A stretch of 64,000 nt of DNA from contig NZ_RXMA01000014.1 of assembly GCF_003966125.1 (NCBI RefSeq), forward strand, positions 1 to 64,000, in the 5' to 3' direction. The translations under genes and the position numbers were made by a program. The DNA comes from Azospirillum griseum. Its GTDB lineage: Bacteria; Pseudomonadota; Alphaproteobacteria; Azospirillales; Azospirillaceae. Shown here one piece after another: positions 28,909 to 37,440 of the stretch. Under the pieces are notes generated by a model. The model had not been told where the DNA came from and did not search any database. It saw only the letters and a list, made by a program, of their open reading frames with translations. How positions within the stretch are numbered: position 1 is the stretch's first letter; each line of letters starts with the position of its first letter.

Positions 28909-29730
28909 ATGACCACCGACGACGCGGGCGCGAAATCCAGTTTGCAGCGCGGCATCGCCATCCTGCGGATGCTGGCCGACAGCAACGAGTCCGGGGCGCG
29001 GCTGACCGACATCGCCCGCGATCTGAACCTGACCCCGCCCACCGTCCACCGCATCCTGAAAACGCTGGTGGAGGAAGGGATGGTCGAGGCCGACAAATCC
29101 ACCAAGCGCTACCGGCTGGGCATCGACCTGTTCACCATGGCCGCGCGGGCGGGCAACCCCAACAATCTGCGCGACATCTGCCGCCCGATCATGCTCCGCC
29201 TGTCGGCGACGCTGCGCGACACGATTTTCCTGCTGGTGCGCAGCGGCTTTGACGCCGTGTGCCTGGACCGCAGCGAGGGGCCGTTTCCGATCCGCTCCTT
29301 CACCGGCGACATCGGCGGCCGGGTGACGTTGGGCGTGGGCCAGGGCAGCCTTGCCATCCTGGCCTTTCTCCCCGACGAGGAGCGGGAGGAGGTGATCCGT
29401 TTCAACCTGCCCCGGATGCAGGGGGTGGGGATTCTGGACGAGGTGTATTTGCGCACGGAAATCGCGCGGGTCCGCGATCTGGGTTACGCCAGCCGCTCCA
29501 CCGGCCTTTTGCCCGGCATGTCGGGCGTGGCGGTTCCGGTGCTGGACCGCGAAGGCCACGCGGTGGCCGCGCTCAGCGTCGGGACCATCACCGAACGGCT
29601 GAACGAGGAACGGTTGCCGGTGGTGGTGGACATTCTCAAGCGCGAAGCCGCCGGGGTGTGCCGCCAATTGAACCCGTTCGACCCGGTGCTGCGCCGCCCG
29701 GCGGCGGTGCTGGGCAGCGGGGCGAGTTGA
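28909..29730 (+). CDS. IclR-family transcriptional regulator
   Basis: A 273-residue regulator. N-terminal winged HTH (SLQRGIAILRMLADSNESGA, LTDIARDLNLTPPTVHRILKTL) and the IclR effector domain (LVRSGFDAVCLDRSEGPF, GVGQGSLAILAFLP, GLLPGMSGVAVPVLDREGH). It is divergent from the ABC/oxidase operon and is its likely regulator, with the transported amine or its oxidation product as probable effector. The ATG at 28909 gives the family-standard N-terminus. Confidence 0.9.
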   Translation: MTTDDAGAKSSLQRGIAILRMLADSNESGARLTDIARDLNLTPPTVHRILKTLVEEGMVEADKSTKRYRLGIDLFTMAARAGNPNNLRDICRPIMLRLSATLRDTIFLLVRSGFDAVCLDRSEGPFPIRSFTGDIGGRVTLGVGQGSLAILAFLPDEEREEVIRFNLPRMQGVGILDEVYLRTEIARVRDLGYASRSTGLLPGMSGVAVPVLDREGHAVAALSVGTITERLNEERLPVVVDILKREAAGVCRQLNPFDPVLRRPAAVLGSGAS

Positions 29731-29851
29731 CGCCGACCATCAGGCCTTCAGAGAAAACCCCTACCCACAGACCAAGGAAAACGGTCCGGATTCTTAACAA
29801 TTCTGCCATAATCAGGAAGGCCAGACCGTCCAAACCCGCGCAGAGTCCGCC

Positions 29852-30349
29852 ATGGCGACCGAAGATTACCTGATCCGCGACCATCGCGGGTTGTCTGTGC
29901 TCATCACCGAAGACAACGACTTCACCCGCGATCTTCTGAACAAGATCCTGGTGTCGTTCGGCATCGCGCACGTCACCCACGCCGCCAGCGGCGAGGACGC
30001 CTTGCGCAAGCTGCACGCCGACCTCTTCGATCTGGTGATCTGCGACATCGTGATGGAGGGGATGAACGGCATCCAGTTCGTCAAATCGGTGCGCGCCAAC
30101 GCCACGCCTCGGGTGAACCGTGTGCCGATCATCATGCTGACCGCGCACGCCGACGAGAAGCTCGTCATGGCCGCGCTGAAGGCTGGTGCCAACGGCTATC
30201 TGGTCAAGCCGCTGATTCCCAAACGGCTGGTGGCTCTGGTTGCGAAGCTGTGCAACAGCACGGTTCCGACGCTGCGAAGGCTGGACGCCACGGCACAACC
30301 GGCGGAATCCCCCGCCTCCCCACCCTCCATCGAAGCCACCCCCGCCTGA
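29852..30349 (+). CDS. Stand-alone response regulator (receiver domain)
   Basis: A 165-residue protein with one receiver domain: acidic pocket SVLITEDND (E20, D21), phospho-acceptor D65 in LVICDIVMEGMNG, the threonine in IIMLTAH and lysine in YLVKPL. The first 14 residues precede the fold. The last 30 or so residues are a Pro/Ala/Ser-rich tail with no known output domain, so it probably acts by protein contact, CheY/DivK-like. No kinase is adjacent; the hybrid kinase at 10.6-13.3 kb is a possible but unproven partner. Confidence 0.85.
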   Translation: MATEDYLIRDHRGLSVLITEDNDFTRDLLNKILVSFGIAHVTHAASGEDALRKLHADLFDLVICDIVMEGMNGIQFVKSVRANATPRVNRVPIIMLTAHADEKLVMAALKAGANGYLVKPLIPKRLVALVAKLCNSTVPTLRRLDATAQPAESPASPPSIEATPA

Positions 30350-30416
30350 TGTTCGAACCGACGCCATCGGGCGCGGCGCTTGATGCGAACGGGGCGGCTC
30401 CCAACGAGCCGGGCCG

Positions 30417-30806
30417 CTATCCGTTGCTTTCAGCGTTTCGCTGGGACCGGGCAACGCTCGCCAGCATGATCAGGAAAAGCAGCGTCGCCACGAACCAGCC
30501 GATGGATGCGGCAATCGCCAAACGGGGATCGCCCCAAAGAATGGAAACGGCGATCCCGCCGGGGAAAAGCGCCCCGAAAATCGCGGCCATCCAGAATTGC
30601 GGCCCCGCCAGCCGGTGACGTTCCATCGCCGGAAACAGCCGGTGCACAATGCCAAACAGCGCGCAGGACACCCATCCGAGAAGGTTGAGGTGGGCGTGCG
30701 CCGGTGCCAGCGTGAAATCCCCGCTGGACCCCATCACCATCCCCATCACCTCGCCACACAGCAGATAGATCAGCGCCAGGAACAGAAAGGGCAAATCGCG
30801 TCTCAT
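30417..30806 (-). CDS. Small four-helix membrane protein, haem-copper-oxidase-like motif
   Basis: A 129-residue protein with four predicted membrane helices. It carries two histidine motifs, APAHAHLNLLGWV (about 35-47) and IVHRLFPAM (about 53-61), that resemble the histidine-rich helix of cytochrome oxidase subunit I (CcoN/NorB-like), but it is only a quarter of that length and lacks the other ligands. Family function is unknown to me. Convergent with the response regulator and divergent from the AraC gene, so apparently monocistronic. Confidence 0.65.
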   Translation of the reverse strand: MRRDLPFLFLALIYLLCGEVMGMVMGSSGDFTLAPAHAHLNLLGWVSCALFGIVHRLFPAMERHRLAGPQFWMAAIFGALFPGGIAVSILWGDPRLAIAASIGWFVATLLFLIMLASVARSQRNAESNG

Positions 30807-31241
30807 GGTCTCTCCAATCGTTGGCGTTCAACACGGTCCTGTTTGCGCAGGTCGATTTCCCAACTACGGTTCTGAACTCACGTCTGGATGCATCCGCGCG
30901 TCATGATCTTGCCAGTTCTCCCGAAGAAAGAGGCGGATGTCCAGGAAGATTCCAGATTTGGACCTGCTGGCAAGGGTTGATATCCAGACTTTGACAGCGG
31001 CCAGGGACAGGGACGCGATGCGGGAACACGCTGGCTTGTCGTCCGCGTTGCTTTGCAACTGCGCGTCCAGCCTCTTGTTCAGCCCACCGCCGCGCACCGA
31101 TTCGGCGGTGGCAAGGTGTGGACGGAGGTTGCATTTTTTGTTATGTTGTATATCAGTTATAAAAATGGAATGTATTGCGGGCGTTCAAGTGGCGCTTGGC
31201 GTGTGGGGCTGCGCGCGGTGAATGACCACAGTGGGGGGATC
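30807..31241. other. Divergent intergenic region, 435 bases
   Basis: Separates the minus-strand small membrane-protein gene and the plus-strand AraC gene. The right part (about 31130-31175) is unusually AT-rich (TTTTTTGTTATGTTGTATA) and probably holds the AraC promoter. No gene seen; open frames on both strands here lack a recognisable product. Confidence 0.4.
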
Positions 31242-32147
31242 ATGATTGCTCCAGGACAGGGTCCGGAAAGCCTCTATACCCAGAAGAACGCGCCGACCTT
31301 CCTCCTGACCAGCAAAGGCAGCGGATGGCGGGAGAGCTTTTTCGCCGAGGTTCAGGGCACCCCCCACAATGTGACCGACCATGGTCACACACGCTTCTGC
31401 CTGCAGCTCTATCGCCAGCCCGGGCAGCACAGGCCGCTCAAGAAGAACGCCGCATGGACCACGCGGGAGGCCGGGTGCCGGGTCAACCTGCCCGGTGACG
31501 AACAGCGATGCGAAACACGCACCGGAACCCGCAATCAGTTTTTGTTCGTGGAAACCCAGCGCGTCGAAACCATCATCGACCAACCCTTGCGGTCCGGGTG
31601 CTTTGACCGGTTTCGTGGAACAATCACCCTCCTGCCGATGATCAACAGCCTGATGGCCGCCCTCGCGCATGATCTTGCGCAGGGATCACCGGCGGGGGAT
31701 GTGACGGGAGAGTCGTTGATCGCCACCCTGCTGACCTGGCTGGATGCGGTGGCGACACACGGGCAATCCGACATCCGGGCCTCGGGGCCATTGGCCCCGC
31801 GCGATCTGACCCGGTTGATCGCCTATGTTGACGAGACGCTTGACGGATCGTTGTCGCTGGACGACATGGCCCGCCTGGTCGGTCTCAGCCTGCGCCATTT
31901 CCGCCGCGCGCTGAACGCCACCACCGGGCAAAGCCCGCATCAGTTCGTGCTGTCCCGCCGCATCGAACGGGCTTGCGGGATGATCGCCTCCAACCGGCTG
32001 TGTCTGGCTGAAATCGCGGTCGCCGCCGGTTTCGCCGATCAAAGCCACATGACGCGCGTGTTCCGGCAGACCATGGGGGTGACGCCCTCCGCCTATCGGA
32101 TTCAACAGGTTGGGCAAACCCGCATGATGGAGGTGGGCGCGCTGTGA
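31242..32147 (+). CDS. AraC-family transcriptional regulator
   Basis: A 301-residue regulator. The C-terminal double HTH is clear: DGSLSLDDMARLVGLSLRHFRRALNATTGQSPHQFVLSRRIERA, and LAEIAVAAGFADQSHMTRVFRQTMGVTPSAYR. The N-terminal 180 residues are a divergent sensor half without a recognised motif. The ATG at 31242 follows GGGGGGA; an upstream in-frame extension to 31053 runs through the AT-rich promoter and was rejected. The adjacent porin, tannase and aromatic-acid transporter genes on the same strand are the likely targets. Confidence 0.88.
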   Translation: MIAPGQGPESLYTQKNAPTFLLTSKGSGWRESFFAEVQGTPHNVTDHGHTRFCLQLYRQPGQHRPLKKNAAWTTREAGCRVNLPGDEQRCETRTGTRNQFLFVETQRVETIIDQPLRSGCFDRFRGTITLLPMINSLMAALAHDLAQGSPAGDVTGESLIATLLTWLDAVATHGQSDIRASGPLAPRDLTRLIAYVDETLDGSLSLDDMARLVGLSLRHFRRALNATTGQSPHQFVLSRRIERACGMIASNRLCLAEIAVAAGFADQSHMTRVFRQTMGVTPSAYRIQQVGQTRMMEVGAL

Positions 32148-32527
32148 GCGAGCCGCAATGATTTTGGAAGATTCCGGCCACGGGGCACGATTGGTTTGGC
32201 CGAAATCGTCTATAGGGCAAACAATCAGCGGGATACTGCTTCTCCTGCACCGCTTCGGACACTCACCGGGGTGGTGCGGCAACAACCAGAACCCAGGGGA
32301 GGCCCGAGACCCACAAACCCGCCAGGGTGTCCGTGTTTTCAGTGGTCAACGTCCCGCACCGGCAGCCGGGGGGCTGCGACGTGGGAATCGCCCTGTGCGG
32401 CGATGAGGGATCACGCCACATGGGGTGTCCCCTGTCTGGACCACACGGAATCGGGCATCCGGTGCGTGCCGCCTTGCGGTCGTTGGGGTGTGAGTCCGGC
32501 GTCATCCTGATCACCGGGAGAGACCGT
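32148..32527. other. Intergenic region upstream of the porin, 380 bases
   Basis: Lies between the AraC gene and the porin gene. Probably contains the porin promoter and AraC sites; I could not identify a convincing repeat pair. No gene supported. Confidence 0.35.
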
Positions 32528-33739
32528 ATGAGACGATCCATGCACGCCCTGTCCGCGTTGACGGCAAGCTGCCTGCTTGCGTTCACCAGCGCCGCACACG
32601 CACAAAAGAAATTTGACGTCATCCTCTCCGGCAACATCTGGTACGAGCACGGCTTTGTGTCACAAAAGAACGACACTGATCTTCGTTCAACCGAAGCGCG
32701 CAATCGGTACCGCTTGAACGTCATGCCCCGTGGGGTGGCTGACAATGGCCTGGAATACGGTGCCCGTCTGCGCATCCGCACGGTTGCGGGCGGCGTGGTG
32801 GACAATGATCGTTCCTATCTGTTCCTCAACGGCTCCATGGGGGAGTTGCGGCTGGGAGCGCAGCCGGGCTTTGACGACGAAGTCAACGGCCTGGGGGCCA
32901 ACGCCAGCCGCCCGCCCGAGTATCTTCCCGACACGTCCTTTTCCCAATGGACCGGTTTTGTCCCGGCCATTCGAACGGCGGCGAACGGGCGCTACTCCGG
33001 TGCCGATGTGGTGGGGGGCATCGGCTCCACCATGACAATCGCTCTTTTCTGGCCCGCGCTGGAAGGCATGGGGCTGACCGACAAGCTTCTGTACAAGTCC
33101 CCGCGCGTGGCTGGATTTCAGGTCGGCGGCAGCTACACCCCGCGCACCGACAGTTACAACACCGACGTGAACCGGGTCAAACGGGCTTCCACCCCGGCCG
33201 CGCAATTCACCGGATCGTTCCAGGACGTGGCGGAGGTCGGGGCCAACTATGTCGAAACCTTCAACGATGTCACGGTGCGGTTGGGCGCTGCCTACGCCTA
33301 TGGCAAGGCCAGCCAGACCACCGACAGCACCGATCGTTTTTCCGACCTGCGCGAATGGCACATCGGGGCGCAGATCAATTACGGCGGCCTGAAGGTCGGC
33401 GCTGACTACATCGACCATGGCAAGTCGGGGCAAAACCTCCGCTACGCCTACACCGCCCGCTTCAGCGCCTGGGATGTCGGTGCCACATACGACCTTGGAC
33501 CCTACCGTTTCGCCTTGAGCTACATGGAAGGAACCGATCCGGGCAGTTCGACCCTGCCGGGCAACCGCAAGGTCAGCGCCTATGAAGCCGGAACGCTCTA
33601 CCGTGTGGCTCCCGGTTTGGCCGTGGGTCTGCGGTACACCCACTACATCGCCCGGTCGGATCGGACGGTGACGGCGGCGTCGGGATCGCCCAACGATCGC
33701 GGGAATGTGGTGCTCTCGCACGTCGCGGTGAATTTCTGA
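32528..33739 (+). CDS. Outer-membrane porin of the aromatic-ester cluster
   Basis: A 403-residue protein with a signal peptide (MHALSALTASCLLAFTSAAHA, then QKKFD). A run of alternating beta strands follows (RNRYRLNVMPRGVADNGLEYGARLRIR, SYLFLNGSMGELRLGAQPGFDDEV), with a terminal VAVNF for BAM recognition. The constriction-loop style segment EVNGLGANASRPPEYLPD suggests a Gram-negative trimeric porin related to the fragment at the left edge of the window. It lies 24 bases before a secreted tannase-family gene; a role in passing the ester or its phenolic product across the outer membrane is inferred. Confidence 0.85.
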   Translation: MRRSMHALSALTASCLLAFTSAAHAQKKFDVILSGNIWYEHGFVSQKNDTDLRSTEARNRYRLNVMPRGVADNGLEYGARLRIRTVAGGVVDNDRSYLFLNGSMGELRLGAQPGFDDEVNGLGANASRPPEYLPDTSFSQWTGFVPAIRTAANGRYSGADVVGGIGSTMTIALFWPALEGMGLTDKLLYKSPRVAGFQVGGSYTPRTDSYNTDVNRVKRASTPAAQFTGSFQDVAEVGANYVETFNDVTVRLGAAYAYGKASQTTDSTDRFSDLREWHIGAQINYGGLKVGADYIDHGKSGQNLRYAYTARFSAWDVGATYDLGPYRFALSYMEGTDPGSSTLPGNRKVSAYEAGTLYRVAPGLAVGLRYTHYIARSDRTVTAASGSPNDRGNVVLSHVAVNF

Positions 33740-33763
33740 CGCTTTTGGCTTGAGGAAACCGCC

Positions 33764-35473
33764 ATGAAACACCCGCTTGCAGGACCCGCGCTCGCCACCG
33801 TTCTGTCGGTGTCCGGCGCGGTGGCGTCACACGCCGCAGCGCCCCCGGCCTGCGACGCCGTAACCACCGCGATGATCGGCTTGCCGAACGTCGTCATCGA
33901 CTCCTCCTCGGCGGCGACGGAGGACAAATCCCTGCCGCCGCTGCCGCCCCATTGCGTGGTGCGCGGCAAGGCCAACCAGCGGGTCGGGGCCGATGGGAAG
34001 CCCTACGCCATCCGATTTGAAATGAGGTTGCCGACGGACTGGAACGGGCGGTTCCTGCATCAGGTCAACGGCGGCAACGAAGGGGTGGTGGTCCCGGCGC
34101 TGGGCGACGCCCGCAATCTGCAAGCCACCGGCTACAACCCGGCGGTGGCCCGTGGTTTTGCGGTGCTGAGCAGCGACGGCGGACACACCGACAAGGACCC
34201 GACCAACGCCGACAAGGGGCTGACCGCCGGGTCGGCGTTCGGCCTGGACCCACAGGCGCGCCGTGACTATGGCTACGCCAGCGACACGACGATGGCGGCG
34301 GTGGGCAAGGCGGTGATCGCCAAATTCTACGGCGCTGGCCCGCAACGCTCCTACATGTTCGGCTGTTCGAACGGCGGTCGCCACGCCATGGTGACGGCCT
34401 CGCGCACGCCCGAACAGTATGACGGCTATGTCGCCATCGCCCCCGGCTTCAACCTGCCCAAGGCGGCGGTGCAACACGCCTGGGATGTGCAAAGCTTCCG
34501 CACCATCAACCCGGACATCCGCAAATCCTTTTCCGCTGCCGACATGACTCTGGTGGCCAACGGGGTGCTGAAGGCGTGCGACCGGCTCGACGGTCTGGCC
34601 GATGGCTTGGTCTCGGATGTGCGGGCCTGCCAGAAGACGTTTGATCTGTCGTCGCTGCAATGCGCCGGTGACAAGACCGACCAGTGCCTGTCCCCCACCC
34701 AGGTGACGGCGCTGAAACGGGCCTTCGCCGGTCCCGTGAACCGCAAGGGCGAGGCGCTCTATTCCGACTGGTCGTTCGACGGTGGCATGGGGGCGAAGAA
34801 CTGGCGGGGCTGGAAGGTGGAAGGCATTCCGGCGTGGGACGGCTATCCGGTGATCGCGGTGATGGGGGCGGCGTCGCTGTCCCACATCTTCACCACACCG
34901 CCAACCCCGGTGGCCGGAACACCAACCGCCTTGGTGGATTTCCTGGCCAATTTCGATTTTGACCGGGACGCCCCCAAAATCCACGCCAAGGGCAGCGCCA
35001 CCATCGATGGCCGCCGCATCGACTACACCGAATCGGCGATGGAGTTCATGACTCCCCCCGATGCGGCCAACCCCACACTTGCCGGCTTGAAAGCCGCAGG
35101 CGGCAAGATGATCGTCGTGCATGGTCAAAGCGACGCGGTGTTTTCGATCAACGACACCGCCCGCTGGTACGAAGCCTTGAACGCCAACACCAACGGCGAC
35201 GCAGCGGCCTTCGCCCGCTTCTTCGCGGTCCCCGGCATGAGCCATTGCCGGGGCGGCCCGGCAACGGACACTTTCGACGCCCTGGCCGCCATCGTTGACT
35301 GGGCCGAGCGGGGCAAGGCCCCGGATCGGATCATCGCCACGGTGAGCGAGAAGAACGACGAGCTTCCGGCGGACTGGAGCAAAACCCGCACCCGCCCGCT
35401 CTGCGTGTGGCCCAAGGTTCCCCGTTACGTCGGCGGCGACCCGGAGACGGCTGAAAGCTTCGATTGCCAGTGA
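33764..35473 (+). CDS. Tannase/feruloyl esterase family hydrolase
   Basis: A 569-residue secreted serine esterase of the tannase family. A signal peptide (about residues 1-25, GAVASHAAA) is followed by the alpha/beta-hydrolase core with nucleophile motif FGCSNGGRHAM (C201-S202), acid residue HGQSDAVFS (D457) and histidine GMSHCRGG (H494-C495). The adjacent cysteines form the disulfide-linked CS-D-HC triad arrangement known for fungal tannases and feruloyl esterases. Substrates are gallate or hydroxycinnamate esters; which one cannot be told. The neighbouring porin and AAHS-type transporter fit uptake of the released aromatic acid. Confidence 0.88.
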   Translation: MKHPLAGPALATVLSVSGAVASHAAAPPACDAVTTAMIGLPNVVIDSSSAATEDKSLPPLPPHCVVRGKANQRVGADGKPYAIRFEMRLPTDWNGRFLHQVNGGNEGVVVPALGDARNLQATGYNPAVARGFAVLSSDGGHTDKDPTNADKGLTAGSAFGLDPQARRDYGYASDTTMAAVGKAVIAKFYGAGPQRSYMFGCSNGGRHAMVTASRTPEQYDGYVAIAPGFNLPKAAVQHAWDVQSFRTINPDIRKSFSAADMTLVANGVLKACDRLDGLADGLVSDVRACQKTFDLSSLQCAGDKTDQCLSPTQVTALKRAFAGPVNRKGEALYSDWSFDGGMGAKNWRGWKVEGIPAWDGYPVIAVMGAASLSHIFTTPPTPVAGTPTALVDFLANFDFDRDAPKIHAKGSATIDGRRIDYTESAMEFMTPPDAANPTLAGLKAAGGKMIVVHGQSDAVFSINDTARWYEALNANTNGDAAAFARFFAVPGMSHCRGGPATDTFDALAAIVDWAERGKAPDRIIATVSEKNDELPADWSKTRTRPLCVWPKVPRYVGGDPETAESFDCQ

Positions 35474-35480
35474 GGCCGAG

Positions 35481-35511
35481 GCGCGCCAGGCCCGGGATGG
35501 GTCTGGTGCGC
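35481..35511 (+). terminator. Stem-loop after the tannase gene
   Basis: A 13-bp stem (35481-35493 with 35499-35511) including two G-U wobbles, loop GGGAT, starting 8 bases after the stop codon. No T run, so a Rho-assisted or stabilising role is possible. Confidence 0.45.
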
Positions 35512-35564
35512 GTCCCTGCGCGCGTCAACATCAGCCTGGCAACGGACAATCCGGAAAGAAGCGG

Positions 35565-35595
35565 TTGACTCTCTATAACTGTTATGAATAATAAC
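35565..35595 (+). promoter_or_regulatory. Probable promoter and palindrome upstream of the MFS gene
   Basis: TTGACT (35565-35570) and TAATAA (35589-35594) are 18 bases apart, in a locally AT-rich patch. The -10 overlaps a symmetric element GTTAT-GAATA-ATAAC (35581-35595). This suggests that the transporter has its own promoter and a repressor or activator site. The rest of the 304-base gap (35474-35777) has no visible gene. Confidence 0.45.
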
Positions 35596-35777
35596 ATATT
35601 AGCGGGATGCCATTTTGGCACCCCTTCACACGCCGACCCTCTGCTGTCCATTCCATGCCTGTCAGCAAGCGGCGCAAAAAGCTGAACAATATTCGTGAGT
35701 TGGGCGGCTCGCCCATCGGATGGCGATCAAAAACCCACAACGCAACGCGGCCCAGCACCCGCACGGAGAGGAAGCCC

Positions 35778-37130
35778 ATGACCGTGGAACGCAGCGTCGA
35801 TGTTCAAGCCTTCTTAAACGACAACCCTTTGTCCTCCCGCCAGATCGCCGTCATCCTTCTGTGCTTCTGCGTTGTTCTGCTGGACGGCTTTGACACCGCC
35901 GCCATCGGCTACATCGCACCGTCCCTGTTGGGCGAATGGGGCATCCAGCGCCCGGCGCTGGCCCCGGTGTTGAGCGCAGCCCTGTTCGGGTTGGTGATCG
36001 GGTCGCTGTCGGCGGGACCGGTGAGCGACCGGATCGGGCGGCGGCCGGTCCTGATCGGGTCGGTGCTGGTGATGGGGGCCGCCTGCCTCGCCTCGTCCTT
36101 CTCCAGGGATCTGGACACGCTGGTGGCGTGGCGCTTTGTGACCGGTCTGGCGCTGGGTGCGGCCATGCCCACAGCGTTGACGCTGGTCAGCGAATATTCC
36201 CCCACCCGCCGCCGTTCCCTCATCACCAATCTGGTGTTCTGCGGCTTTCCGCTGGGGGCCGCACTGGGCGGCTTTCTGGCGGCCTGGATCATTCCGACCT
36301 TTGGCTGGCGCAGCGTGCTGGTCGTTGGTGGTGTGGTCCCGATGGTGTTGACCCTGGTTCTGCTGCTGGCGCTGCCGGAATCGGCCCGCTTTGCCGTGGC
36401 GCATGGCAAGCCGGTGGACAGCATCCGCAAGCTGCTGCTGCCGATCGGTGCCGCCGCAGCGGACGCCACCCGCTTTGTCGTGCCGGAATCGGCGGTCGCC
36501 GGGCAGGGCGCGATCCGGCTGGTGCTGTCGCGGTCGTTGATCGTCGGCACGGTGATGCTGTGGACCGCCTATTTCATGGGCCTGGTCATTTTCTACGCGA
36601 TGATCAACTGGATGCCGGTCCTGTTCCGCGACGCCGGTCTGAACCCGGCCACGGCGGCGCTGGTGTCGGCGCTGTTTCCGCTGGGCGGGATCGGATCGCT
36701 GTTCTCCGGCGTGCTGATGGACCGCTTCAACGGCAACCGGATCGTCGCCGTCTTCTTCGCCCTGTCCGGTGTGGCCTTTGTCGCCATCGGTCAGTTTTCC
36801 GGCCATGTGGCGGCGCTGACGGTCACGGTGCTGGTGGTCGGCGTCATGATGAACACGGCGCAATCGTCGCTGGGATCGCTGGCCGCCGCTTACTACCCGA
36901 CGCAGGCGCGGGCCACCGGCATCGCCTGGATGATGGGGTTGGGGCGCTTTGGCGGCATCGCCGGGTCGTTCCTGGTGGCCGAACTGGCCAGCCGCCAGAT
37001 GTCCTTCGAATCGATCTTCATCGCGCTGGCCATCCCCGGATTTCTGGCGGCGGCGGCCCTGTGGATCAAACAAGCGGTGGCCCTGCCCCAACCGACCACC
37101 ACCGCAACCGCCGCGTCCGCCGTTCATTGA
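35778..37130 (+). CDS. MFS transporter, aromatic acid:H+ symporter type
   Basis: A 450-residue, twelve-helix major facilitator. N-terminal SRQIAVILLCFCVVLLDGFD matches the DGFD motif of the AAHS subfamily (PcaK, BenK, MhpT, GalT). Loop 2-3 has GPVSDRIGRRPVLIG, and loop 8-9 has GVLMDRFNGNRIV. GAGGAAGCCC precedes the ATG at 35778, which starts the family-typical N-tail. Proton-coupled uptake of an aromatic acid such as gallate, protocatechuate or a hydroxycinnamate is likely, given the esterase upstream. Confidence 0.87.
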   Translation: MTVERSVDVQAFLNDNPLSSRQIAVILLCFCVVLLDGFDTAAIGYIAPSLLGEWGIQRPALAPVLSAALFGLVIGSLSAGPVSDRIGRRPVLIGSVLVMGAACLASSFSRDLDTLVAWRFVTGLALGAAMPTALTLVSEYSPTRRRSLITNLVFCGFPLGAALGGFLAAWIIPTFGWRSVLVVGGVVPMVLTLVLLLALPESARFAVAHGKPVDSIRKLLLPIGAAAADATRFVVPESAVAGQGAIRLVLSRSLIVGTVMLWTAYFMGLVIFYAMINWMPVLFRDAGLNPATAALVSALFPLGGIGSLFSGVLMDRFNGNRIVAVFFALSGVAFVAIGQFSGHVAALTVTVLVVGVMMNTAQSSLGSLAAAYYPTQARATGIAWMMGLGRFGGIAGSFLVAELASRQMSFESIFIALAIPGFLAAAALWIKQAVALPQPTTTATAASAVH

Positions 37131-37162
37131 CGCTGATGCCCGTTTGCCTGTGATCGCCGGAC

Positions 37163-37202
37163 AGCGACCCCGCCCACACCATCGGCGGGGTCGCTCTTTT
37201 TT
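37163..37202 (+). terminator. Rho-independent terminator after the MFS gene
   Basis: A perfect 12-bp stem (AGCGACCCCGCC, 37163-37174, with 37184-37195), 9-base loop, then C and six T. It marks the boundary between the aromatic-ester unit and the flagellar island. Confidence 0.9.
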
Positions 37203-37271
37203 GCGCCCATCCAAGCGGCAACGTCCGGGTCCGTCCGGCCTGCGACGCGGTCTCCACAAAAAAAGACGCTC

Positions 37272-37318
37272 TCCCCCCAAAAAAACGCGCCAGCTTTTCC
37301 GGGCCGTCCCGTGAAGAC
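37272..37318 (+). promoter_or_regulatory. Two-part flagellar upstream motif, copy 1 (before flgD)
   Basis: CGCGCCAGC (37286-37294) with a T run after it, then CGTGAAGAC (37310-37318). The two parts start 24 bases apart, exactly as in copies 2 and 3. A TCCCCCCAA block begins 14 bases before the first part, as in copy 3. Lies about 120 bases before the flgD start and after a terminator, so it is the natural place for the promoter of this flagellar run. Confidence 0.65.
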
Positions 37319-37440
37319 ACACGAGACATCACATGGGGCGGCCCGTCGCAGCGCCGCCCTTCCCGAAACGGCAGCGATCCGCTGACCGCACGTCCGCTCT
37401 GCCGGGCGCGCGAACGGGTTGCGATTGGGTGGAGACGGCG

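Noticed and set aside
37272..37318. Sigma-54 promoter on the reverse strand (CTGGCGCG...)
   Set aside because: TGGC is present in reverse orientation but no GC at the -12 position follows at the required distance, and it would point away from the flagellar genes.
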